This document shows positions 46,585 through 57,840 of a DNA stretch of 64,000 nucleotides, one piece after another. The stretch covers positions 52,086 to 116,085 of the forward strand of contig VCJN01002130.1 of the NCBI GenBank assembly GCA_006384855.1, in the 5' to 3' direction. Both the position numbers and the translations under genes were made by a program. Below the pieces are notes generated by a model. It made no database searches and was not told the origin of the DNA. It saw nothing but the letters and a program-made list of their open reading frames with translations. The stretch comes from Tetraselmis striata. Lineage: Eukaryota; Chlorophyta; Chlorodendrophyceae; Chlorodendrales; Chlorodendraceae. Position 1 is the stretch's first letter; each line of letters opens with the position of its first letter.

Positions 46585-49500
46585 GGCACGCACCCGCGCG
46601 TTGCGCACGTGGTGGTGGAGGCGCGGAACGTGGGCGTCTCGACAGAGGGCGAGAAGCGGCTCGTGGCGTACGTGGTGCCCAATGCGGCAGACTCAGACGA
46701 CGGCAGTGCGGGCGACATGGACCCCGCGGAGGAGGAGAAGAAGCAGCAGGAGGAGGAGATCGACAGTGAGTCGCCGTTTGCGAAGGTGTGTTTCGCTATC
46801 ACTCTCCTGGCATGGGCGCCCGAGGTCGCGTCATGCGCTCTGCACGCGTTTGTGCATGTTGGCGTGGCCTCACGCGCTGATTTTGTCGCTGCCACTGCGT
46901 GCGCACCCCCTCGGCCGCTCCCCCTCCAGCCGGTGGCCTCGTCGGCGCAGGACCTGGATGAGGTGGCCAAGTGGGGCGCCATCTATGAGGAGGCGTACGC
47001 CAGCCAGAACGCCGTTAACGAGGACCCCACGCTCAACTTCAGCGGCTACGACAACAGCTACACGCCGCGCGTGCCGCACCGCGCGGAGGTGGTGCGCGAG
47101 TGGGTGGAGACCACGTGCGCGCGATTGGCCGCCCTCGCGCCGCGCCGCGCGCTGGAGATGGGCGCGGGCAACGGCATGATGCTGCTGCGCACCGCGCGGC
47201 TGCCGGCCTGCGAGCGCTACATCGGCTGCGACCTCAGCGCCCACAGTGTGAACTACGTGGAGCAGGTGTGCCCTCCCCCATTCGCAGCGCACGGCGAGCA
47301 AGGTCAATCATGGGTTTCAGGTTTAGGTTATTGGTCTCGAGTTTAGAGTTTAAACTCCCTGAAACTCCTGAAACTGGTGACCCATTGTGATGAATATTGG
47401 TATTAACCAGGACGCCTGGCCGGTATGACAGCGGTGCTCATGACATGACACGTGACATGTGCCACTTCCGACAATCGTTATCGCCGACAATAGTGATGCG
47501 CGCTACCGGTCCGCTGACGGGTGCTGACTGGCGCTGTGTGTGCCGCCGCTGCTCAGGTGCTCAAACAACCCAACTTCGCGGATATCGCCCCCAAGGTGGC
47601 GCTCTTCACGGCGGGCGCGCACGAGAGCGGCCGCTTTGCGGCCGAGCGCCTGGACACCGTCATCTGCAACGGCGTCAGCATGTACTTCCCCTCCGCGGCG
47701 TACCTGCTGGAGGTGGTGTCCAGCGCGCTGGCGGCTCTGCAGCCCGGCGGCACCTTCTTCCTCGGCGACGTGCGCAACGCGTGCCTGCTGCAGCACTTCC
47801 ACGCCAGCGTCGCGTACTTCCAGGCCAAGTCCGCCGGCGAGCCGGGCCGCCCCGCGGTGGCGCTGTCCTCTGCGGTGGAGAAGGCCATCCGCTTCGAGAA
47901 GGAGCTGCTGGTGGACCCCGCGCTCTTCCTCGCGCTGCCGCACCTGCTCCCCGGCCTGGACAGCGTGCGCCTGGACATGAAGCGCGGCTGGTTCCACTCC
48001 GAGTTCTCCTGCTTCCGCTACGACGTCACCTTCGTCAAGGCCGGTGGCCGCCCCAGCGGCGCGCCAGCCCCCGCGAGCTACGACCTGCAGCCCTTCGCCG
48101 GCCTTGACTCGCTGCGCGCAGAGCTGTCCGCCGGGCCGCCGGTCCTCGCGGTTGCGGACATGCTGGATGCGCGTGTGGCGTCGGACGAGGTGGTGGCCGG
48201 GCTGCTGCTCGACCCGCTGGCTCGCCCCGCCACGGTGGGGGAGCTCGTCGCGGCGGTGAGCGAGGTGGAGGCCGGCCTGGAGCCCACCGACCCCGAGGCC
48301 GTGTACAGCCTGGGCGAGGAGCTGGGCTACGAGGTGCAGCTGATCTGGCAGCCGGGGAGCCCGACGCGCTTCGACGCGCTGTTTGTGGCTGCCGGCACAC
48401 CGGCCGGCGCCTACCTCCCCCTGGCCATGGTCACCTATGCGGCCGCGGGCGCGGTGCCGGCGGCGGCGCCCGCCACGCCCGGCTTCTGGGAGGCCTTCAC
48501 CAACAAGAGCGGCAACTACGCGCCACAGGGCCGCCGCGACGTGCTGTCCGCGGCGGACGTCGCCAGCGTGCGCACCCTCGCGCGCCGCACGCTGCCAGAG
48601 TACATGGTGCCCTCCGTGTACGTCAGCCTCACGGCGCTGCCCAAGACGGACAACGGCAAGGTGGACCGCAAGCAGCTGCCGGAGCCGACGCCTGCTGACC
48701 TCGAGGCCAGCGGGCAGCGTGACTCCCCGTTCGAGGCGCCGGCTGGCAGGATGGAGGAGGTGCGCGCTGGAGCGCCTCCCCTTTTCCCCTTTCTTGCCAT
48801 GTATTGTGCCCTCACCCTTCAAACCAGCGTTATCTCTCTCTATCAGGCAGCGACGTGGCGCTGACCTGTGAGGAGATAAACCTCCAACCCTCTGCCAACC
48901 CTACCTGTACCCTAAACCTGGTTTATGCCGCCGCTGACCATGTGCTGTGGGCCGCGCACCAGGAGCTGGCGGCGATGTGGTCGGAGCTGCTGATGACGCC
49001 GGAGATCTCAGCCGCGGACTGCTTCTTCCGCCTCGGCGGCCACTCCCTGCTGGCGATGCAGCTGGTGCACCGCGTGAAGGAGCTGACGGGCGGGGTGCAG
49101 CTGCGCCTCGCGGACGTGGTGGAGCACAGCGTGCTGCGCGACCTCGCGGCGCACGTGGAGCGCCACGTCGCCCTCTCGCGCTCGCCGTCTGCGATGAGCG
49201 TCGGCCTGCCCGCCTCCACCGCCGCCTCGGACCTCCGCATCGTGAGCACCGACGAGATGCCGTTTGACGTGGACGAGGTGAGGCGCAATGATCCTGGAGT
49301 AGCTCTGCTGTGACCTACCAGTCACCGGCTTGTGCAGCAATAGTAAGTACTGTCGCCACTCATATTAGACCTTGATGATAATGACCGAGTACCCACCCCC
49401 CCCCCCCAAACAACCACAGGTGCCCCACACCTGGATCCCCATGAGCGATGGCACCAAGCTGGCGGCGCGGGTGTGGCTGCCCGTCGTGCGCGGCGGCGGC

Positions 49501-51992
49501 CGGCAGCACCGGGGCCCCGTGGCGGTGGAGGTGCTGCCGTACCGCAAGGGCGACGGCAGCGCGGAGGTGGACGCGCTCGTGTGGCCCTACCTCGCCGGCC
49601 ACGGCGTCGCGGGCGTGCGCGTGGACTGCCGCGGCTCCGGCGATAGCGGCGGCCTCTTTGACGACGAGTACAGCGGCTTGCAGCAGTCCGATGCGCGCAC
49701 AGTGGTGGAGTGGGCGGCGGCGCAGTCGTGGAGCAGCGGCCACGTGCTCGCGATGGGCTGCTCCTGGGGCGGCATCACCGCGCTGCAGGTGCGCCCTACC
49801 CGGGCCGCTGCCTGCATGGCTCGTCAACTTAAAGGCGGAATTGGAGTATCTCAACGACATTCGGAATTTAGGGTCTGTAGGGTTTTGAATCAGACGTTGC
49901 TGCGGAGGGCTCTACTGCCTCGTGACTGGTGTTTAGGGTTCAGGGAAGGGTGGGCAATGGAGCTGTGACGCTGACAATCGTGACGTGGGTTGTCCTGCAG
50001 GTGGCGGCCGCGGGGCATCCCTCGCTGGTGGGCGCCGTGGCGGTGTGCGCCACCGATGCGCGCTACGAGGACGACATGCACTACCAGGGCGGCTGCCTGC
50101 TGTCTGAGAACCTGTCCTGGGGCTCCTGGCTCATGCACGTGCTCAGCCAGCCGCCGGACCCAACCGCGCTGGGATCCGCCGCACAGCCCGGCGCCTGGCG
50201 CGAGCAGTGGCTGGCGCGCCTGTCGGCGCTGGAGCCGCTGGCGGCCAAGTGGATGCGCCACCCCTCGCGCGACGACCCGTACTGGGCGGTCGGCAGCGCG
50301 CGCCCGCACGCGCGCGACATCCGCGTCCCGCTGCTCCTGCTGGGCGGCACCCACGCGGGCGGCTACATCAATTCGGTCGCTGCGCTGGCGGCGGAGGGCG
50401 CCACGTCGGCGCCGGTCACCGCGCTCGTGGGCCCGTGGAGCCACAACTACCCGCACATCAGCCCAAACGGCCCCCAGGTGCGGCGCCCGCACCTACCCAC
50501 GGTCGTGTTTTGGGGAGTTTATGGGCGCCGCAGTCTTCTACGCAATGTTGTTCTATGCAACATAGTTACATTGCTTAAGCAGTTAGTACTATTATTATTA
50601 ACACAGTGTTAGCAATTTATTATTGTTGTTATGATCCGCCGGGTGATGGTGCCCTCCCCCTGACGTGATGGTGGGCCGTGTGCAACCCGCGCCTTTCCGC
50701 AGGTGGGCTTCCTGCAGCTGCTGCTGCGCTGGCTGTCGGAGCAGCTGCCCTCTCCCGACCTCATCCGGCAGCCGCCCACCGAGTCCGCCCCGCCGCCGGC
50801 GCGCTTCACCGCCTTCGTGGCGCGCCCGCCTTCGCGGCAGCCGCCCACCGGCGAGCCCAGCGCGGCGGCGGAGGGCGAGTGGCTGGCGGCCGGCAGCCTG
50901 GAGGAGCTGGCGGCGCTGGCGCCAGCGGCGCGCCTGTCGCTGCTGCCGGGCGGCCGCCTCGGCGACCCGGGTACCGACCACGACACAGCCATCCAGGACT
51001 CTGGCACGGTGGCTGTCCCTGGCTCGTGCGCTGAGGCCGCCGCGGCGCTGGCGGCGGGCGAGGACGACCCTGCCACCCTGAACCCCGCGGGGCTGGCCGC
51101 CGGCGCATGGTTCACCTTCGGCGTCGGCCCCGACCTCCCGCTGGAGCAGACCGCCGATGACAGTGCATCCGCGCTGTGGGACAGCGCCCCGCTGCCGGGC
51201 GCCGCGCTGCTGCTGGGCACCCCCGTCGCGCGCCTCGCGCTGGCCAGCGCTCCGCCTGGCGCCCAGCTGGCGGTGCGCCTCTGCGCGGTGTCGCCCTACG
51301 GCGTGTCCACCCGCCTCGCGTTCGGCCTCGCGAAGGTCGAGGCGGCGGCGGAGGTGGTGGAGGTCAGCCTGGGCTGGACGGCGGCCAAGGTGCCGGCACG
51401 CTTCAGCCTGCGCCTCGCGGTCAGCGCCGGCTGCTGGCCCATGTTGGCGGCGCCGGGGCCCGCCGCCCGCCCCTCTATCCGCCTGGCCGGCTCCAGCCTG
51501 GAGCTGCCGATGGGCGACGCAGGAGGCGAGCGCCTGGAGGCCGCGCGCGCCGCGGTGGCACTCCCGCCCGCCGTCCACCTGCCCGCGCCGCTCCTCACCA
51601 CGGCGCTGCGCCCCGGCGCTGCCAGCCGCACCGTGGCGCTGGACCGCGTGGGCCGCGCCCTCACCGTGCGCCGCCTCGACGACCGTGGGCGCCGCCGCCT
51701 GGAGTCGGCCGGCGGCCTGCAGGTGGAGAGCGGCCAGGAGGAGAGCTACGAGCTGGGCGCCAGCCTGGCTGGCGCCCCGCGGTCCCGCCACGCTGTGACG
51801 CACCGCACCAAGCTCAGCCGCCCCGCGGCCGGCGGTGGCGACGACGCCCCCTGGGTGGCCGAGATGCGCCTGGCGGCCAGCCTGACCACCTCCGCCGGCG
51901 GCGAAGCCAAGCTGACAACCACCGTGACGGCGCTCGAGGACGGCGTCCCAATCTTCTCCCGCAGCTGGGCCGACGATCTGCTCCTGCGCTGA
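39950..51992 (+). CDS. Single-module nonribosomal peptide synthetase: partial C, A interrupted by N-methyltransferase, carrier, CocE/NonD hydrolase
   Basis: Thirteen exons join in phase (2064 aa): 39950-40105, 41115-41283, 42614-42794, 42906-43086, 43209-43631, 44444-45175, 46423-46785, 46930-47265, 47557-48759, 48963-49277, 49420-49788, 50001-50477, 50703-51992. Residues 1-229 match only the C-terminal lobe of a condensation domain (no HHxxxDG). Adenylation: [14 protein letters not shown] (402), FDIAGLELF (450), NVYGPTE (542), [26 protein letters not shown]. An N-methyltransferase follows (ALEMGAGNG, 809; [10 protein letters not shown]), then A10 ([13 protein letters not shown]1215 in NGKVDRK). 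Carrier: [11 protein letters not shown]1276. The hydrolase (1354-2064) has GCSWGG (S1468), [16 protein letters not shown] and GPWSHNYPH. It should activate, N-methylate and tether an amino acid; release by the hydrolase is inferred. The ATG at 39950 aligns inside the domain, so exons may be missing upstream. Confidence 0.9.
45284..45324. repeat. Poly-C run followed by (GA)n in synthetase intron 6
   Basis: About 26 C followed by about 6 GA units, about 110 bp after the exon 6 donor. Confidence 0.9.
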
Positions 51993-53529
51993 AGCTGCGC
52001 CCCGCAGCAAAGGACCCTCCCCCCCCTTCCCCCAGCAGCCGCCGCACCCTCTGGCCCGCGCTGCATTGTTTCTCCCTCCTCAAACCTGGCCGACACGGGC
52101 ACTGTCCTGCGCTCCCTCAACCTGTCATCGAGCCAGTAGACCAGGACGACAGCAACAGTCTAGCAGCGACATCAAGGCTTAACCCCCCCCCCCCCCCCCC
52201 CCCCCTCGCTCCTCCCCCCGTTGTTTCCAATACTCTTTTTGGCCGAGCCGCTCTGTCGCAGCAGGCTCGTCGCTTCTCTGTTGACCGCCCCCCTGGGCTG
52301 CCTATGGCGGTCAGGCGGAGGGATTTTGCTGCCCGCAGTGCCCCGTGCTGTGGGACCCCCTCCCCTGCCGACTTTTTCTGGTCATCAGTTTTCCCATTCC
52401 GCGCCGGCCGGGCGCTGTCAAGAAGCCCCCCCCCCCCCCCAATCCGTAGTGCTACCTACCTGCTTCCTGCCCTCACTTCTCTCGCCAAGACCAATGTAAA
52501 CAGTCTGTTGCTCTCTCCTAGTGGTCCCCTGTTGTAACACATCTGCTGGTCCACAGAATTGGGTTTGCCATCAAGATGAGAGGAATGGTGAACTGTATCT
52601 TCCGCAGTGCATTGGTGATAAATAAGGATTGTGCTCTGTCCATTTCACAGATACTTCATCGAAACATAAGTGACAAACATTAACCCAAATAAATTGTGCC
52701 TTCGTACACTGAAAAACAAGTGTATAAGGACTGCAGGAGCGTCTATACCGAGTGTCCTATTTGTCCACCATGAGAAATACTACATTGAATGATTTCCTAC
52801 GTTGGCCTCGTCTGTTCGCTCGGTGGAGCGGTGGTCTCATACTCGGGAGGTCCCTGGTTCGATTCCCGGCTCTGTCATTTTAGTTTGGGCAATATCGTCC
52901 CGCCGTGTCCTGGGTTTACGCGGTTGATGCTTTGGGCCTTCAAGGTTTGAATGAGGCGACGGTCTAATGCCAAACTTATGACTGCAGTTGGCGCAAGAGT
53001 GTTGGGGCGGCTGCGGCCCATGCCCAGGGCGAACTTATATTTTTCTACATTGATTTCACCGCCCTGCTCTGGTTGCAATCTGGCAGCAGCAAGACAGAAA
53101 CAAACAGGTAGTGTACAAGTGAATTGTAGTCCCTACTACAATGTGCAAATTTTCAGCACTTTTGGAATATACCAGCGCGCGTCCATTTGTGGGAAAAATA
53201 TAGAACAGGTCAGGCGGTGGACTCGCAGTCACCCGCGGTCACAGCAGCAATATCCGGCGGACTGTGACACTCACCGGCCCACCACCTTTCGCAGCTCACT
53301 GCAGTGCAGTGCAATTAGTGAATGCTTTTCCCGAGGCGCGTATCGCTCCAGGGGCAGGTTTGTTGAAACACCCGAATAGTGGTGATCAGTTCCAGTTACA
53401 ATGAAAAACGTTGGAATTAACCCGGTTCCTGTGGCACTGCGCCAAAGGGACCTTCCAACAGCACCCGATGGACACGATAACGGTCGGAGGATTCGCTGGC
53501 CGCCGCCAGAGCTAAATACAGAGACTCAG
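51993..53529. other. Intergenic 3' of the synthetase
   Basis: It holds the synthetase 3' flank with poly-C runs at about 52183-52205 and 52428-52440, then a tRNA-like segment (next entry). The rest is unassigned. Confidence 0.5.
52809..52882 (+). other. tRNA-like / SINE-like RNA polymerase III promoter segment
   Basis: The sequence has an A-box-like tcgctcggtgga and a perfect B-box ggttcgattcc (52856-52866). It also has a Met-like anticodon loop ctcatac (CAT), the variable loop aggtc and a tttt stop at 52878. The D-loop is too short, the anticodon stem has several mismatches, and the acceptor arms do not pair. I read it as a decayed tRNA-Met or the head of a tRNA-derived SINE, not a working tRNA gene. 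Confidence 0.45.
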
Positions 53530-53539
53530 ATGTTGCGAT

Positions 53540-53645
53540 CTGCTCAGCAGCTTCGCCCACAGCCGCTATCGGACAAGCAGTTGGCGCTCGTGTCCGTGAT
53601 GATCTTGAAGCTGTCCAGTGCGTTGCCGCCCTCGTTGCGTGGGTT
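53540..53645 (-). pseudogene. Duplicated C-terminal coding end of the phosphatase
   Basis: On the minus strand this reads NALDSFKIITDTSANCLSDS then GCGRSC and a stop. It closely parallels the true end of the adjacent gene (DEVDSFKIIKDMSASCSSGS then GFGPTC and stop). It lies about 120 bp downstream of that end. It may be a leftover of a tandem duplicate or an alternative last exon; no catalytic part is present. Confidence 0.65.
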
Positions 53646-53664
53646 TCATAGCCTTTTCCATGGC

Positions 53665-56600
53665 TTAGCAGGTTGGTCCAAAGCCGCTCCCTGACGAGCA
53701 GCTGGCGCTCATGTCCTTGATGATCTTGAAGCTGTCCACTTCGTCGCCGTCCCCATCAATGCAGTTTGCCTGCAGCTCGTTGCCTGTGATGATGATGGTT
53801 GTAGTGCACTTTTCGTAGATGGAAACGTCATGGGCATCATGGTTGAGGCTGGCCGAGCTCCTCTTGGAGGCGCTGCCCGTCACCACGTGCACGGTGCCAG
53901 ACTCGCCGCATCGCTTCTTGCGGTACACAGTCCCCTTGCCGTCGCCCTCCTGGACAATATGACTGTCTCTCAGCTTGTCGCTCTCCTCGTAGTGGCCGTT
54001 GATGAGGTGCGAGCGTTCGTAGCTGTGCGAGTGCCCGGTGAGGTGCACATCCACGCCGTGCTTGTCCATGATGGGCACCACTTTCTCGCGCACGTCGATG
54101 AGAACCCCTTGGCTGTCCGAGTTGTGGCTGCCGCGCGAGTACGGCGGGAAGTGGTTGCCAGCCAGAATCCAGTCGGTCTGTCCGCTGGCGCGTGCAGCGG
54201 CCAAGTCCTCGTCGATCCAGTCGAGCAGGTCGTCGTCCTCCTCCCAGTCCTTGAAGCTCAGGTCCATCATGATGATATGCACACGGCCGTGCTGGTAACT
54301 GTACGACCCCTTGTAGGAGCTGCGCGTGGGGTAGCCGGGCTTGAAGAGCTCAAAGTACGGCCCAGTCTCCTTATCGCCCTTCGCGGTGTATGCATCGTGA
54401 TTGCCAAGGATGGGGTAGAGCCCTACTTTCGCGAACTGGCCGCAGTAGTAGTCGAAAAACTTCTCGCGATACTCGTCGAATGTGCCGGACTTGTAAGCAT
54501 TGTCGCCCAACGCGAAAGTGCCGTCCCAGCGGCCGCCGAAAAAGTCCATTGCCGCATCACGATTGTCAGCCTGCGTTGGGCACACATAGATCACTGTGGC
54601 GAGTGCATTCCATGCGCAGAACAACATTCTGGGGCACTGCATACCGATTCGATACACTGTCTCAATTATAGTCTCGCAGGCACTTCTCTTATCACGAGCA
54701 TTAGCAGAACTACTGGTCGAAGTACTACTCGAGACAGCATCCCAACCAATACCCGTTCTCAGGCTACCTGTACCTGTACCCGTAATACATTCACAACGAA
54801 TAATTGGCAGCGCACCTGGTCACTGCTGGCGACACCAGAGTCTCCGAGCCACCAGCTGCGGAACGTGAGGCCACACTTGCCGGGCACTGGCGCCGTGGTG
54901 AACTCCAGCGAAAGGCCGCTGCAGCCGGTCTCGGCAGCACGCGCAACGCCGGTCGGTGGACGAGTGTATTCGTCGATCCAGCCGGGGTCGCCCGGGCGGG
55001 TGATCGGCGGCAGGGGCACGGGCTCCTCGCCAGGGCATGCCGCGGGGAGGGTGGCGATCGATTCGACCTCGTCTTCCTCGAATATCTCGTCGTCGCCTCC
55101 GTTGGCCCTCTCGCGGTTTTCGAGGTACTCCGCGCGGCAGGCGAAGTCCAGAGGAGGGTCGGCCGCCCCGCCAGACCGGCTGCTCCGCGAGCCACCGCAA
55201 TACGATAGCGACTGGTGCGAAGCGCAGTCCCAGGCATCCTCAAGGTCCGTTGTGAGCACCTTGTACTCGTACGCCGTCTCGGGCGACAGGCCGACCGCCT
55301 GGGCGGCGTGCAGCTCCGTCTCGTCGTCGTCCCAGTCGGCGGACCAGGTTGCCGAGGAGCCGGCAGGGCGCCAGCACAGGCGCGTGGTGGCCTTGTCGTC
55401 GGTCTCCCAGCGCACGGTGGCGCTGGACTCTTCCACGCCCATGACGTACGGCGCGATGGTGAGGCACACCTCGCCGCTCTTGGGGTTGGGGTTTGGCGGG
55501 TGCGGGGTGGCGCCGCTGGGGGGCGACACTGGCGGCCCGGCAGCGGGAGTGGGGGCAGGCGTGGGCCTTGCGGTGAAGGGGTCCGGTTGGGGCTGCTGCT
55601 GTGTAGGGCTTGGTGTCAGAGGCTGGCCGTCAGCGCCATAGGGGCACCAACGCCCCTGGCAGAGCGCGGAACAATGCGACTCACGCGTGCTGCAGACGGG
55701 GCTGACCTGCGTGACGGTGGGGCAGGCAGCGGCATGCGTGCAGAAGCCGGTGGTGGGGCACCATGTCCCCGTGCAGCCCAGGACGCAGGCGCCCTCGTCG
55801 GCGTTGCAGCCAAGGCCGCCCTGTGGGAAGCCGCTGGAGCAGCTGCTGTCACTGAGCGAGCAGTAGCCGGGTCGTCCGGGTGCGGCTGTGGGCGCCGGAG
55901 CGCTGACTGGTCCGCTCTGCCACTCCCATTGCCCTGAGTTGAAGTTGAACACCCATCGTCCGGTTTGGACGGGTGCAGGGGTGGGCGCCGGAGTGTTGGC
56001 AGGCCCGCTCTCCCACACCCAACCAATGCTTGGGTAAAACACCCATTGCCCAGCAGCGGCTCGGCTTGCCCCTCCGGAGCGTGACATCTCGGGCCGCCCC
56101 CAATCCTCCAGCCAGGCAGGCAATGGCGCCGAGCCGCCCGATCTGCTGGCGACCCCATCTGCCGCAAACAGGACATCTGGTGCCGGCATGCCGCTGGGCT
56201 TCACTTCGGCCTTGGCCAGCTCAGGAGGGAGCGCAGCACCGGAGGACAGCCAGCGCTCGGCCTCTTGGCCATCGGACGGGCTGCAGAAGAAGGAGACGGA
56301 GGAGGAAGACGCCACAAACATGACGGCGCCGCCAGGCGTGAAGTCGATCGCCCTGGGCGCTTCCGGCGTGGCCAGCTGGAGCTTTCCCACCACCTGTCCG
56401 GTGCCGCTGATCTCGTACACGGCTCCGTCGCACGACACGCACAGGGCGAAGAGGGAGCCGCTCTCGGGGGCGAAGTAGATGCTGTCGAAGCGGACGGTGC
56501 GGGCGGCCTTGGTGTCCGACTGCAACGCCAGGGAGGAGGTGCCATCTTGCCGCACCTGGTGCAATAAAACACGGCTTTCAGTACGAATGAAAACATATCT

Positions 56601-57840
56601 AATTGATATACGGATATATCTTTTCATATTAAATGGTATGTACCGCCGGTGAATACAATGCATATTCCGATATTATCTTGAGTTACATGTTGCTGCAAAT
56701 GTCTCTCCCAAAAGTCGTCCGATTGTCAGCAACTAGCAGGCACTTGTCGACACGGGTCAAAACAACGGTGGAAGACATTGAGCCCTGACATGCACATGGT
56801 TGTGAAGGGAGGGTCGGCTGATGGGCAGGCTGTTGCTAGGGCGACTGAGCAGCACTATTAGCGAGGACTATTTCCTGGTCACAGGGGCATTTGTACTCAC
56901 GTGCCACAGCGGAGTCTGCGCCTCGGGGGAGGGGAACAGGTCGTAAGAGGCGAGAACACTGGCGTGGCCGCGGAGAGCGGTGAAGGCGGTGCCGCCGTCT
57001 GCCAGGCTCGGGAAGCTGCCGACGACGCGGAAGGGCTCGTTGGGTGTCGCGTCCGCGAAGTCTAGAACGCTGAACTGGGGGCCGCTCGAGTTCCCGCTGG
57101 TCGAGTGCGTCACGATCAGCGTGTTGCCGCCGGCCCACGCCACGCCAGCCGGACCTGCGACGGTTTACCACGTTTTTCGTCAGATAACCAGGAGGTACAG
57201 CGGGATGGCGCGGGCAACATAAGTAATAAACGTAAAACGTTCACGGACCCGACACGACCGACGCGATACTGGGCGGAGATGTGGGGTGGAACCGGTGCGA
57301 GAGGGTGATACGAGGGGTGGATGCAAGTTTTTCGTCGCGGGGGGAGACCTCCAGGGAGCCCAGCTTCCACGAAGCTGCTGGCTGGGATGGTCGCCAGAAG
57401 CGCGCCCTGCGAGGCAACGCGGTAAAAACTGCAGTAAAAACGGGCCGCGCCGGCGGAAGCACAGGTTCTGCACAAGGTACTGCACTGCCCTGTAGCGGTG
57501 TTGTAGCACCGACATGGCTCGCGTTACCCGCCGCGCCCGCTCGTCCAGGCGCAGCACCCAATACACGCAGCGGCAAAGCGGTGGAGGGAGCAGCATCAAG
57601 TATTCTCACCTCCAGGCCGTGCTGGCGGAGGTCGCCTCCGGCTGTCGTCACCCATAGCCCATTGGCAGTTGGGTCAAACGAAAAGTCGAGCAGATCCGGC
57701 GCGCCGGTCAGCTGCACTGTCCCGCACGACGCCCTGACGCCCAAATCGTCCCACTCCGCCAGCGCGCAGCCGCAGCAGACCAGCAGGGCGAGTACGCTCG
57801 CGGCGGCCCGCCGCTGCACCATGGCAAACTCAGGTTTCAT
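53665..57840 (-). CDS. Secreted multidomain purple-acid-phosphatase-like protein
   Basis: Predicted extracellular metallophosphatase releasing phosphate from esters. Minus-strand exons: 57840-57610, 57406-57349, 57154-56901, 56555-54816, 54570-53665; all in phase, 1062 aa. A signal peptide follows the second Met (MVQRRAAASVLALLVCCGCA). Residues 25-330 look like a beta-propeller fragment (GLWVTTAGG, HASVLASYDL, GAVYEISGTGQVVGKL). Next are two Trp-rich repeats (QWVFYPSIGWVWESGP and GRWVFNFNSGQWEWQSGP), two Cys-rich repeats (CTGTWCP, CQGRWCP) and a Pro/Thr linker. A fibronectin-III-like domain (SATVRWETDDKATTRLCW) leads into the catalytic domain: WLGDSG (about 749), GDNAY (783), GNHD (817), AGNHFPPYS and GHSHSYER (940). 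These are the five metal-ligand motifs of the family. The start could be M1 or M7. Substrate unknown. Confidence 0.88.

Noticed and set aside
47503-48822. A 439-codon open frame on the minus strand opposite the synthetase
   Set aside because: It is a GC-rich shadow of exon 9; the plus strand holds recognisable methyltransferase and adenylation motifs.
48901-48962. Carrier exon starting at 48941 (VLWAAHQ...)
   Set aside because: No acceptor AG at that point; the acceptor caccag|GAGCTG at 48963 keeps phase and gives the normal carrier start.
50598-52010. A 470-codon minus-strand frame opposite the hydrolase exon
   Set aside because: Arg/Gly/Gln-rich composition with no motifs; the plus-strand exon is in phase with a known family.
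53830-55641. A 603-codon plus-strand frame across the phosphatase
   Set aside because: The minus strand encodes all five phosphatase motifs; the plus frame is low-complexity and has no family likeness.
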